Assembly (NCBI RefSeq): GCF_022807975.1
Contig: NZ_CP094358.1
Span: forward strand, 3,100,001-3,164,000
Origin: Abyssalbus ytuae
Lineage (GTDB): Bacteria; Bacteroidota; Bacteroidia; Flavobacteriales; Flavobacteriaceae
Length of the DNA stretch: 64,000 bases
Direction: 5' to 3'
In this document: piece after piece, positions 38,895-46,802 of the stretch
Layout: each line of letters begins with the position of its first letter
How positions within the stretch are numbered: the first letter of the stretch is position 1
Notes under the pieces: model-generated
What the model saw: only the letters and a program-made list of their open reading frames with translations
What the model was told of the DNA's origin: nothing
Database searches by the model: none
Position numbers and translations under genes: made by a program

Positions 38895-39180
38895 AAATAT
38901 TAGATAAATCGGGATATTCTGAAATAATATGACAGTTGTTGGCCTTTGCATTTTTAAATTCTTCAATGGTAATGTTCAGCAAGCTGTCAGCAGTGGCTAT
39001 CTTTTCTGAATATTTCTCATTGAAAATGGAAACAGGTGTTATGGTATGTTGGTTTTCATCTCCGTTTTTATTTATATTTTCTATATTGGGGGATGTGGAG
39101 TCTTCAGGTTCTACATAATAAAAGAACACTGCAACAAGAACCAACTCAGCGATTGTTATCATCCAACTTAGTTTTTTCAT
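38887..39180 (-). CDS. Small membrane-anchored protein of unknown function, first gene of the T9SS operon
   Basis: A 97-residue protein. One transmembrane helix (about residues 8-22, ITIAELVLVAVFFYY) is followed by a polar, Asn/Glu-rich segment. A predicted helical tail ends with SEYPDLSNIYD. I recognise no family. It is likely real: it starts with MKK, has a clean membrane anchor, overlaps the PorP-like start by 8 bp (38887-38894) and lies 97 bp downstream of a promoter-like motif (39277-39289). A role in assembly of the adhesin system is possible from position only. Confidence 0.65.
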   Translation of the reverse strand: MKKLSWMITIAELVLVAVFFYYVEPEDSTSPNIENINKNGDENQHTITPVSIFNEKYSEKIATADSLLNITIEEFKNAKANNCHIISEYPDLSNIYD

Positions 39181-39759
39181 AAGAATGTATTTTACTGAAT
39201 GCCTTAAAAAGGAATTTTAGGACAGCCTATTTTTACATAAAACTATTATTTTGTAAGTACTATTAAGAAATATAGAGGTATACAAAAAGATATGAATACA
39301 GAATCAATTGGTTACACCAAAAAATATAGGAAATTTTATCGTATTTCGTTTTTGGTTCACCTAATGTATACCTTAACATATATTCAGTCCCCCTTTTGTA
39401 CCCCCTATTATTTATGCGTTTTTAGACACGCATCCTAAATTTGTTTCATCAGGCGAATTGGAAAGAAAATCAAAGTTTTAACTTTTTTTTTAGAATCTCC
39501 AAAACTGGCAAGCAATGACTAATTCCGGTATATAATCCGGGTTATGGAAAATGTTTTTTGATGAAGTTAACAGAGAACAGGTAGAAGTTGATTTTATCGA
39601 TGTGTTTCCCCAAATATTAGTTTTCCTTTTAGTGTGTTTTCGGAATCAGGAGTTTGCGGCGAAAGAAGTGGGGTTTGATTTAAAACGTAACCAAAAGTTT
39701 GACACTATATTGTTGATTTTGCCTATTCGCAATATATGAATTAAAAGAAATAAAGAACC
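39181..39759. other. Intergenic region between the T9SS operon and the HTH regulators
   Basis: This 579-bp divergent region holds the promoter-like motif at 39277-39289. The rest is AT-rich. A 62-codon frame at 39551-39739 has no recognisable domain, no convincing ribosome site and no family resemblance, so I do not call it a gene. Regulatory sites for both flanking units are expected here. Confidence 0.5.
39277..39289 (-). promoter_or_regulatory. Promoter-like motif in front of the T9SS operon
   Basis: On the minus strand this reads CTTTTTGTATACC, the same string found at five other places between 44.7 and 48.2 kb, always in this orientation. It lies 97 bp before the first gene of the operon. 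The downstream TACTTA seen in several other copies is replaced here by AATAGT at the same distance. Confidence 0.45.
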
Positions 39760-40476
39760 ATGAATTTTTTGATATACAATTTTCTTAACAGCCTTGAATA
39801 TTTCATGATAGTATTGCCCGTTTTAGCTACATTACTGGTTATACTCTATTTGAGATACAGGGATTTGAAAGTAAAGCAGCGTGTACTTAATGAAAAGAAT
39901 TTGGAAATAAGGAAACAACATGCCTCTATGGAATTTCAAATTTCGTTAGCCCAAAAATATATTGAAAGGGAAAAATTAAAACAAAAGGAGTTAAAACAAG
40001 AGATAGAATTTAAAAATAAACAACTCACTTCATATGCTTTAAATTTTGAGCAAAAAAATAGAATTATTATTGAATTGCAGGAGGTTGTAAAGAAAATTGA
40101 AGTGTCATCTACCCCGGTTGAGAAGAAGGAGTATGTGAAAGAATTGAAAAAGATTGCCAAAGAAAACTTAACTATTGATAAAAATTGGGAATGTTTTCGA
40201 CAATTTTTTCAGGAAACGCAGTATGGCTTTCATGCCAAGTTATTGGCAAAGCATCCCAATTTAAAAGCTAATGACCTTAAGCTTTGTTCTGTTATCAGAT
40301 TAAATCTTTGTATTAAAGAAACTGCTGACGTACTTGGCATATCTCCGGGGAGTTTAAAAACCTCAAGATATCGTTTGCGAAAAAAACTCAATTTACCATC
40401 TAATAAGGATATTATTGATTATCTGATAAGTTTTGAAAGAGATATATCAATAGATAAAGACAAGAAAATAATTTGA
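39760..40476 (+). CDS. Membrane-anchored HTH regulator without TPR domain
   Basis: A 238-residue protein. An N-terminal transmembrane helix (about residues 14-32, FMIVLPVLATLLVILYL) is followed by a long coiled coil (about 40-135, Lys/Glu-rich, with EFKNKQLTSYALNFEQKN). A C-terminal DNA-binding domain then carries KANDLKLCSVIRLNLCIKE and a helix-turn-helix (ADVLGISPGSLKTSRYRLRKKL). The coiled coil and HTH are clearly homologous to the two TPR-containing regulators downstream; this member lacks the sensory TPR part. It may be a truncated paralogue or a partner that heterodimerises through the coiled coil. It is divergent from the T9SS operon, so control of that operon is possible but unproven. 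Confidence 0.8.
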   Translation: MNFLIYNFLNSLEYFMIVLPVLATLLVILYLRYRDLKVKQRVLNEKNLEIRKQHASMEFQISLAQKYIEREKLKQKELKQEIEFKNKQLTSYALNFEQKNRIIIELQEVVKKIEVSSTPVEKKEYVKELKKIAKENLTIDKNWECFRQFFQETQYGFHAKLLAKHPNLKANDLKLCSVIRLNLCIKETADVLGISPGSLKTSRYRLRKKLNLPSNKDIIDYLISFERDISIDKDKKII

Positions 40477-40548
40477 TTTTTCTTATGATCTCTAGATGTA
40501 AAGGTGAAAATATACTATCAATATCAATTATTCTTTAATTTATTTATT

Positions 40549-40743
40549 ATGAACAAAAATATTTATAAACTGCTAATAGGTGCCCTTTATCTTATTGTGT
40601 TGATTTTTTCTTTTAATGAGGAGCAACTTCAAAAAATGTATTCCCAGTTTTTGGATAGTGAAAGAGACTTTATAATAATATTTATAGGGTTTGTATTAAT
40701 TATTTTCGTTGCTTTTTCCAGAATTGGTGAAAAAAGAAATTAA
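40549..40743 (+). CDS. Small two-helix membrane protein, unknown function
   Basis: A 64-residue protein if the ATG at 40549 is used; an in-frame GTG at 40504 would add 15 residues. Two hydrophobic helices (LLIGALYLIVLIFSF and FIIIFIGFVLIIFVAFS) flank a charged loop with EEQLQKMYSQFLDSERD. No family is recognised. It lies 72 bp after the first HTH regulator and on the same strand as the other two. The composition is that of a genuine membrane protein and not random sequence, but no homologue can be checked here. Confidence 0.55.
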   Translation: MNKNIYKLLIGALYLIVLIFSFNEEQLQKMYSQFLDSERDFIIIFIGFVLIIFVAFSRIGEKRN

Positions 40744-40946
40744 GATATAAACCGGTTATCTTATTAATTATTCCTCTTTTTATGCAGTAAAAAGGATAGG
40801 AGGATTATCATATAGGATAAGTATCAGATATATTTTTTCCCTTACCATTAACTTGTAAAAAATCTTTATCGGGGATGGCCCTTCACCCCGTGAAAAAACG
40901 GTTGTAATTTTCTTTTAAAAAAAAACATTTATTTTTAAAGAAAATT

Positions 40947-42632
40947 ATGAATCAGTTCATTGTAAGTGTTTTCTTGGGAATTTTGTTCGTTACCCATGTA
41001 GGATTTGCATCTGATAAAAATAAAAAAATTGATAGTTTAAAGAACTGTCTGTCTTCCCACTTTGTTGAAAATAGTGAAAAAGTTGACTTGTTAAATGAAA
41101 TTGGTTATGAGTACTGGATTATTAATCCGAATGAATCTGTTAAATATGGAAACCAGGCATTAGAGTTATCTGAACAATTAAATTATAAAAGCGGATTAGC
41201 CCGTTCAAAGCGTATTATTGGGGTAGCACATTGGGCCCAGGGAAATTTGAATAGCGGATTGCAATATTTAATGGAGTCTCATGAAGTATATTCTAATCTT
41301 AAGGATGCTGAAGGACAGGCTAATACGATGTTAAATATTGGAATGATATATGCAGATTTGGATTTATATGAAATGGCGTTCCGTAATTATAATGAAGCTA
41401 TTAATAAATTCACTTCACTAAATCTTAATAGTCGTATAGCAACTGCATATACAAAAATGGCCGGTATTTTTATAAACCAGGGGAAACTGGAAGAAGCTAA
41501 AAAATATCTGCTCTATTCACTGGAAATTCACAAACAGAATAATTTTAAATACGGAATTGCAGAGGTACATAGTAAACTGGGTAGTTTATACCTAAAAAAA
41601 AATGATACCGAGTTAGCTTATAGCCATATACAATTATCGATGTTATTAGGTGAGCAAATATTGGATATTGATGGCTTAATAAACAATTATATTTTATTGG
41701 GTAGGATTAACCGTATAAATAATCAATTGGCTGTAGCGAATAAGGATATTAATGTAGCGTTAAGTAGGGCTAAGGAAAATCACCTTAAAAAATATGAATT
41801 AATGGCTTATGATGAATTGAGTCAGTTAAAAAAGCTACAGGGAAAACCTGAGGAAGCCCTACAATATATCCATCTCTATATAAAGCTAAAAGATTCATTG
41901 TTTAATATACAAAAGGCAAAACAAATAGCTTACCTGGAATTTGAAAACCAATTACAAAAAAAAGAGAGAGAAGTTGTAATGCTTAAATCAAAAGACAGAA
42001 CGGATAAGCTTATTAAATTTATGCTATTTGTAGTGATAGTCCTTATTTTATTGATCACATTTATTTTTTATAAGAATCATAAAAAGAATAAGGAGCTGTT
42101 ACAAAAAGAACAGCAATTGTTAGGGTCAAAAAATGAATTGGCGAAACATGCTTTGGAAAATTCAAAGTTGAAAGAAAAAGAATTAATACAGGAACTTGAA
42201 TTTAAAAATAAAGAACTTACCTCGTATGCGATTAATTTTCTGCAAAAAAATGAAATACTTCAATCTATTCAGGATAAAGTTAATTTAATGGAGAAAAAGC
42301 TGGGAGAAGCTCTTCCGGAATTAAAGCAACTTAAAGTTACTATTCGCAAATATTTATCGGTAGACAAAGAATGGGAAGATTTTAAAATTGTTTTTGAAAA
42401 AGTACATGGGAATTTTTATTCAAAACTATTAGCCCGACATCCTGATTTAAAAGCAAATGACCTTAAAATATGTTCCCTCACAATGCTTAACCTTAATATT
42501 AAGGAAACAGCGGGTATCATGGGGATTTCACCGGAAAGTGCAAAAACAGCAAGATACCGTTTAAGAAAAAAACTTAGATTAAAACCAGGACAGGAAATTT
42601 TGAATTATTTGATAGAAGTTGAAAAAAGTTAG
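40947..42632 (+). CDS. TPR-transmembrane-HTH regulator, copy 1
   Basis: A 561-residue protein. The signal peptide or first helix is at residues 1-21. TPR repeats follow at about 45-340 (for example LGLARSKRIIGVAHWAQGN-like and GQANTMLNIGMIYADLDLYE helices). A transmembrane helix lies near 355-373, then a coiled coil (375-450) and a C-terminal LuxR-like HTH with KANDLKICSLTMLNLNIKE and IMGISPESAKTARYRLRKKL. In this Bacteroidota family the TPR part sits in the periplasm and the HTH in the cytoplasm, giving a one-component regulator. The signal and target genes are unknown. It is a paralogue of both flanking regulators. Confidence 0.88.
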   Translation: MNQFIVSVFLGILFVTHVGFASDKNKKIDSLKNCLSSHFVENSEKVDLLNEIGYEYWIINPNESVKYGNQALELSEQLNYKSGLARSKRIIGVAHWAQGNLNSGLQYLMESHEVYSNLKDAEGQANTMLNIGMIYADLDLYEMAFRNYNEAINKFTSLNLNSRIATAYTKMAGIFINQGKLEEAKKYLLYSLEIHKQNNFKYGIAEVHSKLGSLYLKKNDTELAYSHIQLSMLLGEQILDIDGLINNYILLGRINRINNQLAVANKDINVALSRAKENHLKKYELMAYDELSQLKKLQGKPEEALQYIHLYIKLKDSLFNIQKAKQIAYLEFENQLQKKEREVVMLKSKDRTDKLIKFMLFVVIVLILLITFIFYKNHKKNKELLQKEQQLLGSKNELAKHALENSKLKEKELIQELEFKNKELTSYAINFLQKNEILQSIQDKVNLMEKKLGEALPELKQLKVTIRKYLSVDKEWEDFKIVFEKVHGNFYSKLLARHPDLKANDLKICSLTMLNLNIKETAGIMGISPESAKTARYRLRKKLRLKPGQEILNYLIEVEKS

Positions 42633-42714
42633 TTAAAATAGCATTTTAAATATCTTCTTTTATTTTTGTTAAGAAACCTGGTTACCATATATCGCCCCAA
42701 ATAAATATTATATT

Positions 42715-44619
42715 ATGAAAAGAATCATTTTCGCCCTAATTATTTTGATTTTCATATACCCTAATAAAAAGTTATATGCCCAAAATAAAAAAATTACAGA
42801 CAGTCTTATAAATATAATAAGCAATCCTAAAACGGCAGACACTACTCTTATAAAGGCCTATAATGACCTGGGAGTTCAATATGCTCCTATTGATTCAAAA
42901 AAAGCAAAGGTTTATATCAATAAAGCACTTACTCTTGCTAAATCTTCAGGTAGAATGAGGGGTGTTGCCGGAGCACAAAATTGTATGGGAGTAGTTTATT
43001 ATTATAAAAAAGAATACGATTCAGCCATGATATGGTTTAAAAAAGCATTAGCCACTAATAAAGAGTTAGGGCATCAATGGGGACAGGCTTCTGCATTGCA
43101 TCAAATAGGGGTTATATACCGGATTAAAACTAAATATAAAGAGGCAATAGAAAGCTTTAAAGAATCGGGGAATGTTTTTAAAATTTTAAAGGACTCAGTC
43201 TCATTGGCTAAATCATATGAAAGTATAGGTTCTTGCTATGCACTTATGAGGTATTTGGATAAATCATTTGAATATTTCATGATGGGTATGGAAATATGTG
43301 AAAAAAGAAATGATAGTATTGGAATTGGACGGGGTTATGCACACATAGCTTATGTTTTGATGAATCAGGACGATTATCCAAAAGCAGTTGGGTATTTACA
43401 TAAAGCATTAACAGTTACGGAAAAAAGTAATAATGAATATGAAATATCTTCATTATTGTTTTTATTAGGACGTTGTTATAATAAAATTGAACAGTATGAC
43501 AAAGCATTAGAGTATGCCATCAAGTGTTTGGAATACAGGAAATTATCTGGAAATAGCAAACTGATAGCACCCACCAGAATACTAATTGGCTCCATTTACA
43601 GTAATTTAAAGCGATATCCCGAATCCTTGAAATATATGAATAAAGCTTTAAATGATTATAGTTTTGATGGCTATTATGTAGGAAAAACTGATGCATACAA
43701 CATTATTGCTGATGTCTATCTAAATGTAGAGCGTTTAGATTCAGCCAAATATTATGCACAGAATGCGGTGAATCTCTCTAAGCAGATTAATTATCTTAGT
43801 GGGGAAAATGAAGGAAATTCTATACTGGCACGGGTTTCAGAGAAGGAAGACAATAAAGACATGGCTTTTAAGTATTATAAAGAAGCCGTGCGGTTAAAAG
43901 ATTCAATTTATAATAAAGAAAAGCAGGAATATGTAGATGAGTTACGTACTATTTATGAAACAGAGCAAAAAGAAAAGCAGATTGAATTACAAGAAATAAA
44001 AATTAGTTTGTTAGAAGAACAAGTAACCGTAAATAAGCTGCAACGCATTTTATTTTTTAGCGGATTTGGTTTCATCATATTAGGAGCCGGGGTTTGGTTT
44101 TATATAGCACAACAAAAAATAAAGAACTCAAAATTAATAGCTAAACACTCTTTACTTGAGAAAGAAAAGGCGGATGAAAAATTAGCATTTAAAACAAGAG
44201 AATTAACTTCTTTTGCAATGCATTTGGAAAAGAAAAATAAAGCTTTGGACCATTTGAAAAAAACTATTAATGCATCATTGCAGGGAAGTGAAAGTAATAT
44301 GGAAATGATCTCAAAATATGAACATTTACTTAAGGTAATAGATGAAGAAATAAAGGACAGGGAAAACTGGGAAGATTTTAAAAAATATTTTGAACAAGTT
44401 CACCAGGGATTTTATGCTAAAGTAAAAAAGGAATACCCAAACCTTACTTCGGGTGATTTACGTTTTATGACTCTATTAAAAATGAATTTATCATATAAAG
44501 AAATAAGTAACATTCTTAATATTACGCCTCAAGGAGTAAAAAAAGCAAGACAACGGCTTCGAAAAAAGCTAAATCTTAAACCGGAAGATTCTCTTATCGA
44601 TTCAGTAGTTAGACTTTAA
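42715..44619 (+). CDS. TPR-transmembrane-HTH regulator, copy 2
   Basis: A 634-residue protein. The signal peptide covers residues 1-22 (ending NKKLYAQ). About seven TPR repeats span residues 45-400, for example GVAGAQNCMGVVYYYKKEYD and SALHQIGVIYRIKTKYKEA. A coiled coil flanks a transmembrane helix (about 443-463, ILFFSGFGFIILGAGVWFY), and the C-terminal HTH contains SGDLRFMTLLKMNLSYKE and ILNITPQGVKKARQRLRKKL. It is the most divergent of the three regulators: its HTH lead-in has YPNLTSGDLR where the others have HPxLKANDLK. It starts 82 bp after copy 1, probably with its own leader. A strong hairpin follows at 44627-44669. Confidence 0.88.
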   Translation: MKRIIFALIILIFIYPNKKLYAQNKKITDSLINIISNPKTADTTLIKAYNDLGVQYAPIDSKKAKVYINKALTLAKSSGRMRGVAGAQNCMGVVYYYKKEYDSAMIWFKKALATNKELGHQWGQASALHQIGVIYRIKTKYKEAIESFKESGNVFKILKDSVSLAKSYESIGSCYALMRYLDKSFEYFMMGMEICEKRNDSIGIGRGYAHIAYVLMNQDDYPKAVGYLHKALTVTEKSNNEYEISSLLFLLGRCYNKIEQYDKALEYAIKCLEYRKLSGNSKLIAPTRILIGSIYSNLKRYPESLKYMNKALNDYSFDGYYVGKTDAYNIIADVYLNVERLDSAKYYAQNAVNLSKQINYLSGENEGNSILARVSEKEDNKDMAFKYYKEAVRLKDSIYNKEKQEYVDELRTIYETEQKEKQIELQEIKISLLEEQVTVNKLQRILFFSGFGFIILGAGVWFYIAQQKIKNSKLIAKHSLLEKEKADEKLAFKTRELTSFAMHLEKKNKALDHLKKTINASLQGSESNMEMISKYEHLLKVIDEEIKDRENWEDFKKYFEQVHQGFYAKVKKEYPNLTSGDLRFMTLLKMNLSYKEISNILNITPQGVKKARQRLRKKLNLKPEDSLIDSVVRL

Positions 44620-44626
44620 AAAAAAA

Positions 44627-44669
44627 GAAAGGGTTGGTGTTTACTTTAATTAATACACCAACCTCTTTC
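44627..44669. terminator. Strong hairpin, terminator for minus-strand cassette A and possibly also for the + strand regulator gene
   Basis: GAAAGGGTTGGTGT (44627-44640) pairs with ACACCAACCTCTTTC (44655-44669), with a one-base bulge. Reading on the minus strand the stem is followed by nine T residues, a strong Rho-independent signal. On the + strand it is followed by a weaker CTTTCCTTTCC run, so it may also end the TPR-HTH gene that stops at 44619. Confidence 0.75.
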
Positions 44670-44736
44670 CTTTCCAATTCCCTAAATTAATGTTATGTAA
44701 CTTAAATTGTTTTAAGTTGATCAAATTTAAACCATC
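44627..44736 (-). ncRNA. Candidate small RNA cassette A
   Basis: A minus-strand unit of about 110 nt lies between a promoter-like motif (TTTTGTATACC, minus strand, 44771-44761) and the hairpin at 44627-44669 with its T-run. The expected start, about 30 nt after TTTTG, is near 44736. No credible reading frame is present. Near the 5' side of the hairpin it has TTAATTTAGGGAATT, a block loosely shared with cassettes B and C. It is called only because three such units occur in a row. Confidence 0.4.
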
Positions 44737-44760
44737 TTTTTTGAATCAGGCAGAAATGAG

Positions 44761-44774
44761 GGTATACAAAAGGT
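44761..44774 (-). promoter_or_regulatory. Promoter-like motif of cassette A
   Basis: The minus strand reads ACCTTTTGTATACC. The distance from the motif to the next hairpin on the minus strand is about 92 bp, nearly the same as in cassettes B and C. The -7-like TACTTA of cassette B is not conserved here (TGATTC instead). Confidence 0.4.
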
Positions 44775-44932
44775 TTCAATTTCCAAAAATTAATGATAGG
44801 CGCTAAATTATAAACTTAAACTAGTGTTTATATTAAAGAAGCAACTTTATTATAAGATCAAAACTTACATTATGCTTGTAAAAAAGGAGAAATGCTACTA
44901 AGTATTTTATATAACAATTATTGGTTAAATAA

Positions 44933-44960
44933 AAAGAAGGGGATCTAAGCCCCCTTCTTT
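44933..44960 (-). terminator. Terminator hairpin of cassette B
   Basis: AAAGAAGGGG (44933-44942) and CCCCTTCTTT (44951-44960) form a perfect 10-bp stem with an 8-nt loop. On the minus strand it runs into TTATTTAACC after the T-rich stem end, typical of an intrinsic terminator. Confidence 0.7.
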
Positions 44961-45024
44961 AATCGCCCAAAATTAGAAAGTTAATAACCTATCTATAAAC
45001 TCTCATTAACAAAAATAATTTACA
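44933..45024 (-). ncRNA. Candidate small RNA cassette B
   Basis: A minus-strand unit of about 92 nt. The promoter-like motif has TTTTG at 45059-45055 and TACTTA at 45036-45031, 18 nt apart. The transcript would start near 45024 and end at the hairpin 44933-44960. The region before the hairpin has TAACTTTCTAATTTTGGG, resembling the same region of cassette A. No open frame of useful length is seen on the minus strand. Confidence 0.42.
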
Positions 45025-45048
45025 GGATTTTAAGTAAAAAGGAAATAG

Positions 45049-45062
45049 GGTATACAAAAGGT
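45049..45062 (-). promoter_or_regulatory. Promoter-like motif of cassette B
   Basis: The minus strand reads ACCTTTTGTATACC with TACTTA placed 18 nt after TTTTG (45036-45031). The TTTG-like upstream element and its spacing fit the Bacteroidota primary promoter layout, but the downstream element is not the usual TAnnTTTG. Confidence 0.45.
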
Positions 45063-45266
45063 GACAGTTTGTTTTTTTTATTATAATTGATCAGTTTAAA
45101 AGATTGAATATCTTAAAATAATATATTCTTAAAGGTATCATATGTTTGAATAATTGAGGTGAGGTTGGATATTTTAAACTGAAAAAAGCAGGAATTTAAA
45201 ATATTAAAAAAGTATCCTAAAATAAGTATTAGATGCTTAAGAAGTAACATGGGGACTTTCTTGAAA

Positions 45267-45296
45267 AAAGAAGGAGATATTAGTAACTCCGTCTTT
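45267..45296 (-). terminator. Terminator hairpin of cassette C
   Basis: AAAGAAGGAG (45267-45276) and CTCCGTCTTT (45287-45296) pair with one mismatch around a 10-nt loop. On the minus strand the stem end continues into TTTTTTCAAG, giving a T-run. Confidence 0.6.
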
Positions 45297-45363
45297 CATT
45301 GCCTCAAATTTAAAACTATGAACTTAAAGATTACCTCCATGTTCAGCACTAAGCTACATCATT
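45267..45363 (-). ncRNA. Candidate small RNA cassette C
   Basis: A minus-strand unit of about 97 nt from the degenerate motif TTTTGTAGGC (45398-45389) to the hairpin 45267-45296. It is the least conserved of the three; the motif has lost TATACC. A 14-codon minus-strand frame starting ATGGAGGTAATC exists inside it but looks accidental. It is reported as a member of the array by position and layout. Confidence 0.3.
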
Positions 45364-45442
45364 GTTTTTTAACCTCAATGTAAAAATAGCCTACAAAAGG
45401 TAACAGGGATTTTCTAAAGTATTAAAAAAAGATGAAGGGTTA

Positions 45443-45450
45443 CAAAAGAG
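45443..45450. repeat. Target-site duplication, left copy (CAAAAGAG)
   Basis: The 8-bp CAAAAGAG at 45443-45450 is repeated exactly at 46786-46793 immediately outside the two ends of the insertion sequence. Eight or nine bp is the normal duplication length for the IS256 family. Confidence 0.85.
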
Positions 45451-45501
45451 GACACTATCCCAAAAAGTGTGTAATTTAAAAATACGAGGGTCAGGTTTTT
45501 T

Positions 45502-46698
45502 TTAAAGCTTGACCCTATCTTCAAATAAAGTTAAGAACTGGTTGAGAATCACTCCCCAATTTCGAATAGGCTGTGTCCACTTTTTGGTGGCTTCCCTTAA
45601 GGCCAAATATACGGATTTCATCACAGCTTCATCGGTTGGAAATGAGAGTTTGTTTTTGGTGTATTTTCTAATTTTTCCATTGAGGTTTTCAATCAGGTTG
45701 GTGGTGTAAATGATTTTTCTAATCTCCACCGGAAAGTCGAAGAAGGCGGTAAGCTCTTCCCAATGTTCCCTCCAGCTTTTGACCGCATAGGCATACTTGG
45801 ACTCCCAACGTGTAGCAAAATCCTCCAAAGCAGCCTTGGCTGCCTGCTTGTTAGGGGCATTGTAAATATGCTTCATATCAGCTGTAAAATCCTTTTTATC
45901 TTTCCAGACCACATACCGTGAAGCATTGCGTATTTGGTGTACCACACAAACCTGGGTCGTGGATTGCGGGAAAACGTTCTTGATGGTTTCAGTAAAGCCG
46001 TTTAAATTGTCAGTAGCCGTAATGAGGATATCTTCTACACCCCGGGCCTTGATATCGGTCAGCACATGCATCCAGAAGGCAGCTGATTCATTTTTGCCCA
46101 ACCATAAGCCCAGGACTTCTTTGATCCCATCCTGACGAAGTCCCACCGCCATATAAACAGTTTTGTTGATCACTTTGGAATTTTCCCGAACCTTGAAAAC
46201 AATCCCGTCCATCCAGACAATCATGTAGAGCGATTCCAGGGGACGGTTCTGCCAGGCAACAATATCATTGCTTACCTTTTCGGTGATCCGGGAGATGGTC
46301 GAGGTTGACACATCAAAATTATAAACCTCACGGATCTGCTCTTCGATATCGCTATTGCTCATCCCTTTGGCATAAAGCGAGACAATGACATTTTCCAATC
46401 CATCGACCATATTACCCCGTTTGGGTACGATCATGGGGTTGAAGGAAGCTTCCCTGTCCCGGGGAACCTTAATCTGGGATTCCCCAAAACTGGTCTTCAC
46501 TTTCTTTTCACCATACCCGTTGCGGGCATTGGATGTATCGGATTTTTGATGCTTGTCATAGCCTAAATGACCATCTAATTCACCTTCAAGCATTTTTTCG
46601 ATCCCTCGCTTTTGGAGGGCTTTTAGAAAACTGTTCAGTTCTTCTCCTGTTTTGAACTGTTTTAGAAATTCATCATTAAATAAATCTTCTTTTTTCAT
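45502..46698 (-). CDS. IS256-family (Transposase_mut, DDE) transposase
   Basis: A 398-residue full-length transposase. The N-terminal DNA-binding part includes the family's [14 protein letters not shown] and [16 protein letters not shown]. The RNase-H-like catalytic core has Asp in [12 protein letters not shown], Asp in [10 protein letters not shown] and Glu in [17 protein letters not shown], with the [13 protein letters not shown] segment typical of IS256/MULE enzymes between them. It catalyses cut-and-paste or copy-out transposition of its element. Start and stop both lie inside the terminal repeats and the frame is intact, so the protein is likely active. Confidence 0.95.
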   Translation of the reverse strand: MKKEDLFNDEFLKQFKTGEELNSFLKALQKRGIEKMLEGELDGHLGYDKHQKSDTSNARNGYGEKKVKTSFGESQIKVPRDREASFNPMIVPKRGNMVDGLENVIVSLYAKGMSNSDIEEQIREVYNFDVSTSTISRITEKVSNDIVAWQNRPLESLYMIVWMDGIVFKVRENSKVINKTVYMAVGLRQDGIKEVLGLWLGKNESAAFWMHVLTDIKARGVEDILITATDNLNGFTETIKNVFPQSTTQVCVVHQIRNASRYVVWKDKKDFTADMKHIYNAPNKQAAKAALEDFATRWESKYAYAVKSWREHWEELTAFFDFPVEIRKIIYTTNLIENLNGKIRKYTKNKLSFPTDEAVMKSVYLALREATKKWTQPIRNWGVILNQFLTLFEDRVKL

Positions 46699-46725
46699 CC
46701 TGTGTAAAATTTAAAGTTAAACAAA

Positions 46726-46757
46726 AAAATAACGGGGGTCATGACCCCCGTTATTTT
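46726..46757. terminator. 32-bp perfect palindrome inside the IS right end
   Basis: The arms 46726-46741 and 46742-46757 are exact reverse complements (AAAATAACGGGGGTCA and its complement). T-runs end both sides, so the hairpin can act as a terminator in either direction. It is 27 bp upstream of the transposase start. Confidence 0.7.
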
Positions 46758-46785
46758 CTATTTACACAGTTTATAGGATACTACT

Positions 46786-46793
46786 CAAAAGAG
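46786..46793. repeat. Target-site duplication, right copy (CAAAAGAG)
   Basis: Exact match to 45443-45450; together they mark the ends of the insertion sequence. Confidence 0.85.
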
Positions 46794-46802
46794 AAATTTT
46801 TC

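Larger units (their letters stand above)
45451..46785 (-). mobile_element. IS256-family insertion sequence, complete, 1335 bp
   Basis: The element is bounded by imperfect ~25-bp terminal inverted repeats. The left begins GACACTATCCCAAAAAGTGT at 45451. The right, read inward on the minus strand from 46785, begins AGTAGTATCCTATAAACTGT. The two agree at 17 of 25 positions, best in TATCC and TGTGTAA. An exact 8-bp duplication (CAAAAGAG) flanks it. It carries one intact transposase gene. A 32-bp perfect palindrome (46726-46757) sits between the right end and the transposase start, placed to block read-in transcription. The intact gene and perfect target duplication suggest recent transposition. 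It lies next to the 3' end of the DUF1353 gene and does not break any gene, but it splits a degenerate copy of the TTTTG promoter-like motif. Confidence 0.88.

Noticed and set aside
38895-38966. N-terminal extension of the PorP-like protein to 38966
   Set aside because: It would put 24 residues ahead of a normal signal peptide and overlap the upstream gene by 80 bp.
39551-39739. 62-codon frame before the first HTH regulator
   Set aside because: No domain, no clear ribosome site and a composition close to the surrounding intergenic DNA; kept as unsupported.
44891-44947. 18-codon + strand frame (MLLSILYNNYW...) with a purine-rich upstream run
   Set aside because: The spacing to the AAGGAG run is only 2 nt, the frame ends inside the terminator stem, and the hairpin T-run shows the unit is on the other strand.
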